Below are positions 46,460 to 56,402 of a DNA stretch of 64,000 nucleotides, in pieces (the stretch's first letter is position 1; each line of letters opens with the position of its first letter). The DNA is from Ktedonosporobacter rubrisoli (lineage in GTDB: Bacteria; Chloroflexota; Ktedonobacteria; Ktedonobacterales; Ktedonobacteraceae). Both the position numbers and the translations under genes were made by a program. Under the pieces are notes generated by a model. It made no database searches. It had not been told where the DNA came from and worked only from the letters and a program-made list of their open reading frames with translations. The stretch covers positions 10,602,001 through 10,666,000 of the forward strand of contig NZ_CP035758.1 in assembly GCF_004208415.1 (NCBI RefSeq). The letters are read 5' to 3'.

Positions 46460-48477
46460 TGGCAGTAGAGCAGCAAAATCATACTGCAAAAGTTACAATA
46501 GAAGTGGAATACACCTCTTCTACCTACGATGAGATGCTCGCGCTGCTAGAACAATTTTTGCAGCAAAAATTGCCACAAAAACGCAGCAAACATGATGAAC
46601 CTACTAATATCAATATGTGTATTGATATTAGTGTTCTTGGAGAGAAATTACTAACGAGAGACGTTGATATACAAAAGGCAATACAATATAGTTTTGTCTA
46701 TCCAATCAGAATATATCATTCTAAAATGTTTCTCGGCCCTATCTGGACACCTTCTCACGATAAAGGGCCCTGTCCCCGCTGTTTTGAAATGCGCTGGATA
46801 GCGAATCGATCTCCTGAAGAAAAGCTTGCATTGCAAACACATCATCATTCACAGTTTTTTCCGGGTTCCTTCAGAATGCTTCCCAGCACCTTAGAAACGA
46901 TCTGGTTACTTCTTGAAGCTGACACCTGGAACCGCGTCCCACAACTTGGATTACAGCCGAGAGCTACTAGCCAGGTAAAAGCTTTCTACGAGCTTGATCT
47001 CGATTCGCTCGCAGTGGTCCAGCATCAACTTATCGCAGACTCTGATTGCCCAATTTGTAGCCAGGCAGAAGATGAACAAGCAGAAGCTGCTTATCTTAGC
47101 CTCTCTCCTCGTAAGAAGCAAAAACGCTCTCACTATCGTCTTACAAGTCCTCTCAGCTATGAATTGCCGCAGTCAGGGTATGCTAATCCCGTCTGTGGCA
47201 TGCTTGGACCAGGTATTACAAAGGACTTTACGCATACAGTGACAGCGGTAGCAGGAGGGGAGGCTAAGATAGGTTCATTGAATAAGAGCTTCTCGACTAT
47301 AGCATGGGCAGGGCATCATTCACGTTTTGATATCAGTGAACGTACAGGGATATTAGAAGGACTTGAGCGCTATTGTGGGTATTGGCCCAGAACAAGAAAA
47401 TCTACTATTTTTGATAGCTATCATCATCTAGGAGATGATGCACTTGACTTGAGCACTTGTGGCTTGTATCACCCCAATATTTATCAAAAATATAAACACT
47501 GGATTACTCCCTATCATCACGATCTTCAAATGGCCTGGGTCTGGGGATACTCATTCCGACGTGCCCGTCCCATTTTAGTGCCCGAACAATTAGCATACTA
47601 TGCTACCTACCTGAAAAATAGCCTGTGTAGCGTATGGAATTGTTCAAATGGGTGCGCCATTGGTAGTTGTATAGAAGAGGCAATTCTCTATGGTCTCTTC
47701 GAGCTTATTGAGCGCAATGGTTTCCTCATGTCCTGGTATGCCAGGCTTGCGCCGCCAAGAATTGATCCCTGGAGCGCTTGTAGCTTGGATATCCTGCATC
47801 TGCTTGATCGCATTCATTATATGGGATACGACACGTATTTTCTCGATACGCGTTTCGATCTTCCTATCCCCAGGGTAACAGCAGCGATACAACGCAGGGA
47901 TGATGCACTCGGAAAATTGCTAGTTGCGGCGGCAGCCAATCTTGACCCAGAAACTGCCATCCGCTCAGCGCTTTGCGAAGTCGCAGCCTATCTTCCAAAC
48001 TTTGATCAGAGGGTCGCAGGGAAGCAAGAGGAGTTACTTGAAATGGTCAGGGACCATAGCAAAGTGACAGAACTACATCATCATTCATTGATCTATGGCT
48101 TCCCCGAAATGGCAAAGCATGCACAGTTTCTTTTACAAAGCCCTACATTGTTCTCAATACAGGACACGTATAGCACATGGAGAGAGGAATGCCCGCGAAG
48201 CCATGATCTGCTTGATGATCTCCAATATTGCCTTAATACGATTTTCCAGTTGGATATGGATGTTATTGTGATCGATCAGACCGCTCCTGAGCTTGCTGGA
48301 ACGGGCTTAAAGGTTGTCAAAGTGATAGTTCCAGGTTTACTTCCCATCGATTTTGGCTGGGGGCGAAATCTGGTCTATGGCCTCCCACGTTTACAGACCG
48401 TTCCCCGGACTTCTGGATATCTTGACAAAGATTTCGACCTGGCTGATCTTAACATAACACCTCACCCTTTTCCCTAG
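46459..48477 (+). CDS. YcaO cyclodehydratase with an N-terminal zinc module
   Basis: A 672-residue protein. I chose ATG 46459, which overlaps the previous stop (TAATG); an upstream in-frame start would lie inside the preceding gene. Residues 1-210 hold a shortened E1-like module with zinc ligands C-P-R-C (105, 108) and C-P-I-C (197, 200). Residues ~220-672 are a YcaO domain: G-I-L-E-G-L-E-R-Y-C-G, then N-G-C-A-I-G-S-C-I-E-E-A-I and F-E-L-I-E-R-N-G, with the ATP-binding acidic residues kept. The C-terminus ends P-H-P-F-P, the P-x-P-x-P tail typical of azoline-forming YcaO enzymes. It uses ATP to cyclise Cys (and perhaps Ser/Thr) of the core to azolines. Confidence 0.93.
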   Translation: MAVEQQNHTAKVTIEVEYTSSTYDEMLALLEQFLQQKLPQKRSKHDEPTNINMCIDISVLGEKLLTRDVDIQKAIQYSFVYPIRIYHSKMFLGPIWTPSHDKGPCPRCFEMRWIANRSPEEKLALQTHHHSQFFPGSFRMLPSTLETIWLLLEADTWNRVPQLGLQPRATSQVKAFYELDLDSLAVVQHQLIADSDCPICSQAEDEQAEAAYLSLSPRKKQKRSHYRLTSPLSYELPQSGYANPVCGMLGPGITKDFTHTVTAVAGGEAKIGSLNKSFSTIAWAGHHSRFDISERTGILEGLERYCGYWPRTRKSTIFDSYHHLGDDALDLSTCGLYHPNIYQKYKHWITPYHHDLQMAWVWGYSFRRARPILVPEQLAYYATYLKNSLCSVWNCSNGCAIGSCIEEAILYGLFELIERNGFLMSWYARLAPPRIDPWSACSLDILHLLDRIHYMGYDTYFLDTRFDLPIPRVTAAIQRRDDALGKLLVAAAANLDPETAIRSALCEVAAYLPNFDQRVAGKQEELLEMVRDHSKVTELHHHSLIYGFPEMAKHAQFLLQSPTLFSIQDTYSTWREECPRSHDLLDDLQYCLNTIFQLDMDVIVIDQTAPELAGTGLKVVKVIVPGLLPIDFGWGRNLVYGLPRLQTVPRTSGYLDKDFDLADLNITPHPFP

Positions 48478-48504
48478 TAGTCTTTGAAACAGAAGGAATG
48501 ATGA

Positions 48505-50145
48505 ATGGATAACAATACTATTTCCATATCCCAAAACTATACGGAAGCAGTATTTCACAGGAATGAAAAGCCCTTGCCACCAGTAAACTTTGAACCCAAT
48601 TGGACTGATCATCCCTCGCGTTATAAGATCTACAACCAGGTGGAGCGTTTCGCTTTACCTTTGAAGCGCCCGGACAGGTGCATGAGCATGGCTGAAGTGC
48701 TCTCCAGATTCACTACGCGAGATGCTGAGCGCAACAATCTCTCATTCGACGCTCTTTCTCTGATGTTCCATTTCGCCCACGGTGTCCTTTCTCGACGACT
48801 GAGAATCACCTGGAATCCTGGTCTCTACACTCTTGCGGCCTATAATAACAGTGTAGAAGCCAGGGGAACTGCCTCGGGGGGAGGCCTCTATCCTACAGAG
48901 ATCTACTGGGCGTGTGGACGAAGTGGTCCCCTGCTCCCTGGTCTCTATCACTATGACAATGCCCACCATGCTCTGGCGCGGCTAGCTACGGGTGACGCGA
49001 CTGGATATATACAGAGAGCAGCTTTTGAACATCCCTCGGTTCTCGCTACTGATCAATTCTTGCTGCTTTCACTCAATGTCTGGAAAAATGCTTTTAAGTA
49101 TAATAATTTTGGGTACCACGTTATTACTCAAGATCTAGGAGCTCTTATCTCATCTCTCCGCTTTCTTGCCGCCGGATTTCAAACTGATCTCCAACCGATC
49201 TTGTGGTACCAGGATGAGCCGCTGAATCATTTACTTGGTTTGGAGCTTGACAGTGAGAGCGTTTTTGCCATAGTACCTTTACCGCTGCTTGAGTATAGTG
49301 AACCTTGCAAACAAGACATACATCCTTCTGCTTCTCTGCCCACAAGCAGGTTGATAAAAAAGTCGAGCTTTCAACGCTCAAAAGAGATCACAGTTTTCGA
49401 TCTCAACCGGGAAGTTCACCGGAGCACCCTGCTCCATGAAGGCTCTCCTACTCCAGGACGTAAGTTCTCTCAAGCAAGCGTGGATGATGTTTATAGGGGC
49501 AGCGAGCGGATCGCATTGCCGCCACCAGCCATTGAGGGCTTGCAGATGAATATCCTTGATACGTTTCAACGACGGCGATCAAGTTTTGGATCATTTTCAC
49601 ATCAAAACCCTCTTTCGCTTGTAGAATTAGCAACTATGTTGGCCTTTGGTGCAGCTATCTGTACCTATAAAGCTGATGTGAAAATGGTCGAGCATACGTC
49701 ATCTTTTACGCGCCAGGTTGTCTTTGCCAATACTGTTGAGGGTCTTGAACAAGGAATATACGCATATGATCAGCAACAGCACTGCTTATGGTGTGTGCAG
49801 AAAGGAGATATGCGCCTCTTCTTACAACAGCACTATTTTTTACAGAACTATAACCCGGCCGAAACGGGAGCGCTGATTGCCCTTGTTGGACACCTGGACG
49901 GGATGCTTGAGGTATATGGAAATCGTGGATATCGCATCTTAAATGCTGAGGTGGGAATGGCTGCTCAAAGCATCTATATGGCAGCGGCTGCTCTCTCATG
50001 CGCTTGTGGAGCCGCTCTTGGCTTTAATAATGGCGCCCTAAATACAGTGTTGCATCTCGATCAAACACAGGAAAAGACGCTTCTGTTTTTGATGGTGGGT
50101 CATGAGCGTTTCCCAAGCGCCGATTTCGACACGCGATTCGAGTAG
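48505..50145 (+). CDS. SagB-type azoline dehydrogenase, tandem nitroreductase fold
   Basis: A 546-residue protein, about twice a single SagB domain. The first half has the SagB-family stretch A-S-G-G-G-L-Y-P-T-E-I-Y and G-L-Y-H-Y. The second half carries the C-terminal nitroreductase pattern (A-C-G-A-A-L-G-F-N-N-G-A-L and F-L-M-V-G-H). FMN-dependent enzymes of this type oxidise azolines to aromatic azoles. Such tandem SagB proteins occur in several TOMM and thiopeptide clusters. It starts 27 bp after the YcaO gene, with the ribosome site GAAGGAATG. The order E1-like, YcaO, dehydrogenase suggests one operon. Confidence 0.92.
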   Translation: MDNNTISISQNYTEAVFHRNEKPLPPVNFEPNWTDHPSRYKIYNQVERFALPLKRPDRCMSMAEVLSRFTTRDAERNNLSFDALSLMFHFAHGVLSRRLRITWNPGLYTLAAYNNSVEARGTASGGGLYPTEIYWACGRSGPLLPGLYHYDNAHHALARLATGDATGYIQRAAFEHPSVLATDQFLLLSLNVWKNAFKYNNFGYHVITQDLGALISSLRFLAAGFQTDLQPILWYQDEPLNHLLGLELDSESVFAIVPLPLLEYSEPCKQDIHPSASLPTSRLIKKSSFQRSKEITVFDLNREVHRSTLLHEGSPTPGRKFSQASVDDVYRGSERIALPPPAIEGLQMNILDTFQRRRSSFGSFSHQNPLSLVELATMLAFGAAICTYKADVKMVEHTSSFTRQVVFANTVEGLEQGIYAYDQQQHCLWCVQKGDMRLFLQQHYFLQNYNPAETGALIALVGHLDGMLEVYGNRGYRILNAEVGMAAQSIYMAAAALSCACGAALGFNNGALNTVLHLDQTQEKTLLFLMVGHERFPSADFDTRFE

Positions 50146-50192
50146 CAGCTAGTATTGGAGCTATCAAATTCTATCAGCAAGGAGAGCGCCAA

Positions 50193-52976
50193 ATGGGGAA
50201 ATACCTGATCCAGCCAGAAAAAAGCGACTTCAGAAAAGCCATCACATCATGTTTCCTGTTACGTGTCTGTGGCTTACCGATCAATCTTGTAGCCAGGCTG
50301 CATTTTGATGAGACCTTACAATGGCAGGAAGCTGTTCTCGCTTTTGAGGAACACTTAACGGAACGGAAAGAGAGCGTTGTCGATGCCTTATATCACTGCG
50401 TTTCTCTTTATAAAGAGCAAGAACAAAAAGCTCTCAGGCGTAAGGTAATTAACCTTAAACGTGACATTTATAACCTGGATTTGCCTGTGGATATCAGCAG
50501 CAAGAGAGAAATTGCTGACGCGCTTCCTCCAGATATCCAGACGTGTTTGAATGATTGGCTTGATCTCTGGGTGCAATATCAGCAACAGTTGCGCTGTGGC
50601 ACAACCATCTTGGAGCAAGAACTCAGGCAAAAGCGCCATCTATTCAAAGAGTTCGTGAATGAAGAAGATTTTCGTAAAGGCTTGTTTCTTTCAAGCCCTC
50701 TGCTTGATCTCTCTGTTGAGACATACCTTGCAGGGGATAATCTCTACCTGAGCCGCGGAGATCGTACTGTTGAGCGCTCTCTCCTGAAGTATTTTTTTCG
50801 TGCCGCCTGTAAGACCAGCCCATTTAGTACCTTTACATCGGTGTGTACCGGTTCTATTGAAAATGGGTACGCAAATGGCGAATCAAGGCAACCCATTACC
50901 TTGCAAATGCAGGATATGAGGAAAACGAGTTTCACACAATTAAATATGGTGATTCTCTCCAGAATATCCGAGCAGCTACTCAACTGCTCTGAAATTAGAG
51001 ATATGTTGCATGTACAAATAACGAATGGCTGGCAAATACAGGATGGTCGCCTTACCTACGTGCGAAGAAAGTCGAGTAGTATCGAAAATTTAGGGCCAAT
51101 GGATAGAGTTCAAGAAAACCTTATCCAACTTCCTCTCAGTCAACTCTTAAAGGATCTGTTGTCTCTCATGGAGGATGGCGCGGCCAGGCCACTAGCGCAA
51201 ATAATCGCGCATCTTTGCACGTATGAACGCTATTATAAAGCCGAGAAGGCAATTGGTGAATACTTGCAGCATCTCCTGCGCCTGGGCTTCTTGATTGTGC
51301 CTGCTTTGCAAATAGATATTCATCATAGCGCTCCTTTAAACGCCTATTGCGAGCGACTGGAAACAATAGGTGCGCCATTGACCGATAGTATAGCCCATGA
51401 TCTCCGTCTCACCGGATCTTTAGTACATGACTTTGCTTGTGCGTTGGCAGACAAGCGGCGGACGATACGAGAGGAGATACGCAACAGACTGGAGCAATGC
51501 CTGCGTAAGCTGCATGCTACAGATCCTAAGAAAGCGCTGCCAGAAAGATTGCTCTACGAAGACACGATACTGGCATCGCAGCAATTGCTTATTCACGAGC
51601 AAGGCTGGAAGGAGCTATTTTCTCAGCTAGAGCAGTTACAACAATTGTTGCCGCTCTTTGAGAGTAGTCTTCCTGAGAAGCTGATAACTCGTGGATATTT
51701 TCAGGCGCGCTATGGGATAGGCCAGCGCTGTGAGGATGTTTTCGCCTTTGCCAATACATATATACACGAGTTTAAAGGTTTACAGTGGCAGGAAATCTCG
51801 GCTCAGAGAGCCGGGGATAGCGAGAACGAGGGTCATGATAATTATTTCCAATCGCCCGAGATCGATCAGCTCAATAGCGCGAGAAAAGCTGTTACTACAT
51901 ATCTACAACAGAGCTATGATCTTTCTTCTCACACGAAGGATCTCCTGCTTGAAGACGATTTTTTCCATACTATCGTTCCTCTGATCCCAGATATACCTGA
52001 TGAATTTCGCTCTCATACCATTTTTTCACAGTTTGCGAAGATGAACGAAGAACCATCCTTAATTATTAATCACATCTACTCAGGAATGGCAACGATGTTC
52101 ACGCGCTTTCTCCATTACTTTTCTCACGCTCAGTCGAACAAGCTTGCCTCCACGCTGCGCAAAACGCTTGAACGACTTGAAACAGCAAACATGGTTTTTG
52201 CGGAAATGAAGGGAGGCTATGAAGCAACGAATCTGAACGTGCATCCAATCCTGACCCGCTATGAGCTTGTTTGCCCTGGCGAAACAAGTCTGCGCCCAAC
52301 TGAAGAACAGATCCCGCTGCATGACCTGTCTATTCAAGACGACTGTGTGGCAGGTCGCCTCAGGCTGTATTCCAAACGGCTTCACAAAGAGATTGTTCCC
52401 CTCTATCTTGGCTTGCTCGCACCGTTTGCACTGCCGGCTACCCAGCAAATACTCCTGCTCTTTTCTCCCCAAAATATATGTAATTTAAATTTGTGGAATG
52501 GTATCAAGCTTGCACAAACAGATGCTTCGCGATCGTTTTATCCCAGATTACGCTATAAGAACATCGTTTTGCAGAGAGCAATGTGGGAAATCGTGTCAGA
52601 GGCGTTCCCACAGAGAATGAGTGGTCAATCTGATGCTGATTTCTACCTGACCATATCAAGGTGGCGCAAAAAGATGGAGATCCCGGCGCAGGTTTTTATG
52701 ACCGCCGGCCAGGCGCTCAGTACATCTGACACTTTTGAAGCTGAAGATCAGTTGCAAGGGGAGGAGCCATTCCTTCTGTCACACAAACCGTTGTACATAG
52801 ATTTTGAGAATTACCAGTCGATACTCCATCTGGAGTCGATAGTGCAAAGGATAAAAGGCTCAATAAGGCTATGGGAAATGTTACCAGGCCTGGAACAGCA
52901 GTGGTTTAAGCATGAGAATCAGTCGTATGTCAGTGAGTTCGTACTAGAAATAAATAGGAGCAAAAGCGTTGAATAA
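50193..52976 (+). CDS. Split LanB dehydratase, glutamylation protein
   Basis: A 927-residue lantibiotic dehydratase N-terminal domain protein. The family stretch K-T-S-P-F-S-T-F-T-S-V is at residues ~208-218, with long helical sequence on both sides. In split LanB systems (goadsporin, thiopeptides) this protein uses glutamyl-tRNA to attach glutamate to Ser/Thr side chains of the precursor. The elimination protein is the next gene, whose start overlaps this stop by 8 bp. Ribosome site AAGGAGAG. No signal peptide or membrane segment, so it acts in the cytoplasm. Without the partner it could not produce dehydroamino acids. Confidence 0.92.
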   Translation: MGKYLIQPEKSDFRKAITSCFLLRVCGLPINLVARLHFDETLQWQEAVLAFEEHLTERKESVVDALYHCVSLYKEQEQKALRRKVINLKRDIYNLDLPVDISSKREIADALPPDIQTCLNDWLDLWVQYQQQLRCGTTILEQELRQKRHLFKEFVNEEDFRKGLFLSSPLLDLSVETYLAGDNLYLSRGDRTVERSLLKYFFRAACKTSPFSTFTSVCTGSIENGYANGESRQPITLQMQDMRKTSFTQLNMVILSRISEQLLNCSEIRDMLHVQITNGWQIQDGRLTYVRRKSSSIENLGPMDRVQENLIQLPLSQLLKDLLSLMEDGAARPLAQIIAHLCTYERYYKAEKAIGEYLQHLLRLGFLIVPALQIDIHHSAPLNAYCERLETIGAPLTDSIAHDLRLTGSLVHDFACALADKRRTIREEIRNRLEQCLRKLHATDPKKALPERLLYEDTILASQQLLIHEQGWKELFSQLEQLQQLLPLFESSLPEKLITRGYFQARYGIGQRCEDVFAFANTYIHEFKGLQWQEISAQRAGDSENEGHDNYFQSPEIDQLNSARKAVTTYLQQSYDLSSHTKDLLLEDDFFHTIVPLIPDIPDEFRSHTIFSQFAKMNEEPSLIINHIYSGMATMFTRFLHYFSHAQSNKLASTLRKTLERLETANMVFAEMKGGYEATNLNVHPILTRYELVCPGETSLRPTEEQIPLHDLSIQDDCVAGRLRLYSKRLHKEIVPLYLGLLAPFALPATQQILLLFSPQNICNLNLWNGIKLAQTDASRSFYPRLRYKNIVLQRAMWEIVSEAFPQRMSGQSDADFYLTISRWRKKMEIPAQVFMTAGQALSTSDTFEAEDQLQGEEPFLLSHKPLYIDFENYQSILHLESIVQRIKGSIRLWEMLPGLEQQWFKHENQSYVSEFVLEINRSKSVE

Positions 52977-54000
52977 AGAATGGATTAGCATTCATATTTT
53001 CTACTACGGAGATCTCAATTCTTTACTTGTTAGCTGCGTGCAACCGTTAATTGAGAGTTTACGTGAGCAGAGCCTTATTGAGCGTTACTTTTTTATAAGA
53101 TATTGGCAAGAAGGGCTCCATATAAGGCTGCGTTTATTACCAATGGATTTTGCAGATCATGATAAAATCAAATATTTAGCTGAACAGGCAATTAGTCAAT
53201 TTCTGATCCAACGTCCTGCACTCTATAAACCCAATCCACAAATCTATGCTCCATTTCAGAGATATTTATTTATCGCAGAATATGGAAGAGAGAAGTTGAT
53301 AGAAACGTATGGCGAGCATGGATCGATTCCGTTACGACCAAATAACTCTTTTGCATATATTCCTTATGAGCCAGAATACGATCGCTATGGGGGCGTCGCA
53401 GGAGTGGATCTGGCAGAATGGCACTTTGAATATTCGAGCGCTATGGTGCTCAAGTTATTAACCAGGATCAATATGACTGTTCCAACTATTGCTCTCGGCA
53501 TTTCGTTTCAGTTAATGCAATATTATTTTTTCGAGCTCTTTGACACTGAAGAAGAAATCATTCAAGCAATTGAGACCTATATGAAATATTGGGAAAAGGG
53601 GCGTTTTGCTAAAAATACAAAAAATGTTATCGATCAATCATATAAAACGAGATATGAGCATATGCAAACAACTCTACGGCATCGTGTTTCACAGATCAGA
53701 GACTACATGCTTGATAGTAAGCTGAGGCAAAAGGCAACTGATGTTGAACTTGAATGGTCAGATCACCTTCATACGTTTCGCGAAAAAATCAACGCATTTA
53801 TTATAAACAATGAGCAATTTGATACTATCAGTGATAGAAACATTGATCTTACTCATTTACGTCATAAATTACTTATAAGCTACGCCCATATGACGAATAA
53901 TCGCATTGGTACTTCCATCAAACAGGAAAGATATTTAGCTTACCTGCTTTTCCAAGCATTAAAGGATATGAGGCAGCCAAGCACGGAACTTATGGGGTGA
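52969..54000 (+). CDS. Split LanB dehydratase, glutamate-elimination (SpaB_C) protein
   Basis: A 343-residue protein starting at TTG 52969, after GGAG and overlapping the previous stop. The sequence W-I-S-I-H-I-F-Y-Y-G-D, then I-R-Y-W-Q-E-G-L-H-I-R-L-R and E-Y-D-R-Y-G-G-V-A-G are hallmarks of the thiopeptide-type SpaB_C domain. In split LanB systems this protein removes the attached glutamate to leave dehydroalanine or dehydrobutyrine. A related fold catalyses the [4+2] cyclisation in thiopeptides. Only one such protein is encoded here, so the elimination role is preferred; a dual role or a second copy elsewhere cannot be excluded. Confidence 0.9.
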   Translation: MNKEWISIHIFYYGDLNSLLVSCVQPLIESLREQSLIERYFFIRYWQEGLHIRLRLLPMDFADHDKIKYLAEQAISQFLIQRPALYKPNPQIYAPFQRYLFIAEYGREKLIETYGEHGSIPLRPNNSFAYIPYEPEYDRYGGVAGVDLAEWHFEYSSAMVLKLLTRINMTVPTIALGISFQLMQYYFFELFDTEEEIIQAIETYMKYWEKGRFAKNTKNVIDQSYKTRYEHMQTTLRHRVSQIRDYMLDSKLRQKATDVELEWSDHLHTFREKINAFIINNEQFDTISDRNIDLTHLRHKLLISYAHMTNNRIGTSIKQERYLAYLLFQALKDMRQPSTELMG

Positions 54001-54004
54001 GTCG

Positions 54005-55285
54005 ATGGAACAATATGCATCCCTCGATACATTTCGACCACGACTGCGTTCAGATATTATATTGGGTCCGCCCTGGCTGAACAAAGAAAAAATTGTTCAC
54101 TATCTCAAAGATACAGCCACGGAGAGATATTATCGCATTGGCGAAAAAGAAGATTTCCTGCTGCGGAAAATGGATGGATCGAGGACGCTTCAAGAGATTG
54201 GAAATGAATATGAAGAAATCTATAGACATCATTTGAGTTCTCATTCCTGGAAACAGATCATGGCACATCTGAGTGAACGTCATCTCCTTACTGAGACGAG
54301 TAATTCCATTCCAGTAGCCACTTTGAGACCAGGCGTACCAGGACAAAAATATATCATTGATCAGGGCAAGCATCAACAACGCTTCGTTCTCTTTTCTCCA
54401 GACAGCTTTCTTACAAAGCTGATGCCCTGGGCAAATTTCGCGTTTCATCCAATCTTCATAACAATAGCATTGCTCATCATTGTTATGCTTGAGATATTTG
54501 TATTGCGTCATAGCGCTCAACTTATAACAGAGATTGCAGGGGATCTTAGCAGCTATTTCCAGTTTCCATTTGGCCTCATCTTCATCGTAGAAATATGGCT
54601 TTTCTTCCTGGCTCACGAGTTTGCGCATGGATTGACCTGTAAATACTTCGGAGGAGCTGTGAAGGAAATCGGCATAATGCGCCAGCTCTATTATTTTTTT
54701 CCATACTGCAAAATAGATGATGTTTTATTATTTTATAATCGATGGCACCGCGTCTATACAGCTGCCGCTGGAATCTTTATAAATCTCCTAATGCTTCTCC
54801 CTTTTACTGTGCTATGGTGGCTCACCTCTGAACAGGGATTTTTTGAGCATACTCCGTTGCGAGTAGTAAGCGCATTTACCCTTATAATTATCAATGGCAT
54901 TACGCTCATCAATATTTTTCCTTTCTTTGGATCAGATGGATATCTTATGCTTTGCTATACATTAAACATACTTGATATATCTCAGGTAGAGAGTGATATT
55001 TTTAGAGAAAAACTTAAGCAAGCTGACAATGATAAAATACTGATAAATAGATTTATTACTCTATCGTATAGAGTGATAAATAACATCCATAGGATTGCAT
55101 ACAGCATAGGTTCGGTTTTGCTGGGGTTTATGCTTATTCTAATATTGTTTAAACGAGAGGGAGTAGCGTTCCTGTTGCCTTTTGCTTCTATAGTAATTTC
55201 TTATTATATATTTCCATTTGTTCTGTTTTCATTGGCTATGATCGCTCATCATAGAGGAAACATTCTAAACAAGCGCATCCACTAA
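54005..55285 (+). CDS. PqqD-like/M50 membrane metalloprotease
   Basis: A 426-residue protein. Residues ~30-100 resemble a PqqD-type recognition element (F-L-L-R-K-M-D-G-S-R-T-L-Q-E-I), which binds RiPP leaders. Several membrane helices follow. The zinc motif H-E-F-A-H lies at residues 204-208, and a later F-F-G-S-D-G-Y stretch has the Asp expected in M50 (S2P-type) peptidases. It probably trims the leader at the membrane during or before export, or releases the product. It starts 4 bp after the previous stop (ribosome site GGGGTGAG). M50-like proteins with PqqD-like parts occur in many TOMM clusters. Confidence 0.85.
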   Translation: MEQYASLDTFRPRLRSDIILGPPWLNKEKIVHYLKDTATERYYRIGEKEDFLLRKMDGSRTLQEIGNEYEEIYRHHLSSHSWKQIMAHLSERHLLTETSNSIPVATLRPGVPGQKYIIDQGKHQQRFVLFSPDSFLTKLMPWANFAFHPIFITIALLIIVMLEIFVLRHSAQLITEIAGDLSSYFQFPFGLIFIVEIWLFFLAHEFAHGLTCKYFGGAVKEIGIMRQLYYFFPYCKIDDVLLFYNRWHRVYTAAAGIFINLLMLLPFTVLWWLTSEQGFFEHTPLRVVSAFTLIIINGITLINIFPFFGSDGYLMLCYTLNILDISQVESDIFREKLKQADNDKILINRFITLSYRVINNIHRIAYSIGSVLLGFMLILILFKREGVAFLLPFASIVISYYIFPFVLFSLAMIAHHRGNILNKRIH

Positions 55286-55469
55286 TATGAGAATTCTGCT
55301 TGAATAATGACAAATCCACTCTTGGGATGCACAAAAGACCATACCAGGACGTAGAGAAAGGAGATGGAGCCGGGCGTCCGGTCAGAGCTAGTTCGAGATC
55401 CCCCTCCTGCAAGAGGGAAAGACAATTCCTAATGCAACAAAAGGGAATAATAAAGGAGATAAAAGCATC

Positions 55470-56402
55470 ATGACGAATAACTCTACACTCTTACATCCTC
55501 CTACTGGGAGCAATGAGGGTCTTTCTGGGTCTGTTCTCGTTGCTTCGTTACAGGATGTCTATAAACGCCTGGGGAAAGTCGAAGCCCTTAATGGGTTAAG
55601 CCTGAATCTATTTGCAGGTGAATTATTGGCCCTTTTAGGTCCGAACGGCTCAGGGAAGACGACAACACTGAGTCTTCTTCTGGGACGGAGAAAACCCGAT
55701 AAAGGTACTGTAAGACTCTATGGCCTTAACCCTTGCCTCCCTCTAGCACGACAGCAGATCGGTTCTACTCCACAGGACTCTTTATTCCCTGACACTTTAA
55801 AAGTGACTGAGGTAGTGAATCTTGTGCGCGCACATTTTCCTTCTCCTCTCCCTACAGAAGAGATTTTACAACGCTTTGGACTGACCAGCCTTGAGAACCG
55901 CCAGACAGGTGGGTTAAGCGGAGGGCAGAGACGCAAGCTTTCGCTGGCTCTCGCTTTCGCTGGCAATCCACGAGTGGTATTCCTTGATGAGCCAACAGCT
56001 GGCCTGGATGTAGAGGCTCGTCACGAACTCTGGGGAGTCATACGCACTTACATTACGAGCGGTGGTACTGTCCTGCTCACTACCCATTATTTGGAAGAAG
56101 TTGAGGCATTAGCTTCACGTATAGCGATTATTCATCGAGGACGGATCATCAATGAGGGAAGTGTTGAGGCAATCAAGGCACACGTTGGGCTGAAGTGTCT
56201 ACGGCTGACTACAGAGAGACAGCCAGAACTTCCTGGTGTAGTACGCAGTGAGCTAAAACAGGGTATATATCATCTCTATACCAGAGATGCGGATGCGTCT
56301 GTACGTAGCCTGATTCAACAAAATATCGATTTTTCAGGGCTAGAGGTGCTTCCTACTAGTCTCGAAGAAGCCTTTTTACATATGACAGGAGCCGTAGAAT
56401 GA
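55470..56402 (+). CDS. ABC transporter ATP-binding protein (RiPP export or immunity)
   Basis: A 310-residue protein: Walker A G-P-N-G-S-G-K-T-T at 57-65, signature L-S-G-G-Q, Walker B V-V-F-L-D-E-P-T-A-G-L-D, and a His switch in L-T-T-H-Y. It is of the CcmA/DrrA type that pairs with ABC-2 permeases. The ATG follows AAGGAG at some distance, and a gap of 184 bp separates it from the protease gene, so it may have its own promoter. The next gene, the permease, overlaps by 4 bp (ATGA). Together they export the mature peptide or protect the producer. Confidence 0.92.
   Translation: MTNNSTLLHPPTGSNEGLSGSVLVASLQDVYKRLGKVEALNGLSLNLFAGELLALLGPNGSGKTTTLSLLLGRRKPDKGTVRLYGLNPCLPLARQQIGSTPQDSLFPDTLKVTEVVNLVRAHFPSPLPTEEILQRFGLTSLENRQTGGLSGGQRRKLSLALAFAGNPRVVFLDEPTAGLDVEARHELWGVIRTYITSGGTVLLTTHYLEEVEALASRIAIIHRGRIINEGSVEAIKAHVGLKCLRLTTERQPELPGVVRSELKQGIYHLYTRDADASVRSLIQQNIDFSGLEVLPTSLEEAFLHMTGAVE

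Noticed and set aside
50193-54000. Classification as a full thiopeptide cluster with a pyridine synthase
   Set aside because: A second SpaB_C-type protein for the [4+2] step is absent in the window, so a linear product is preferred.
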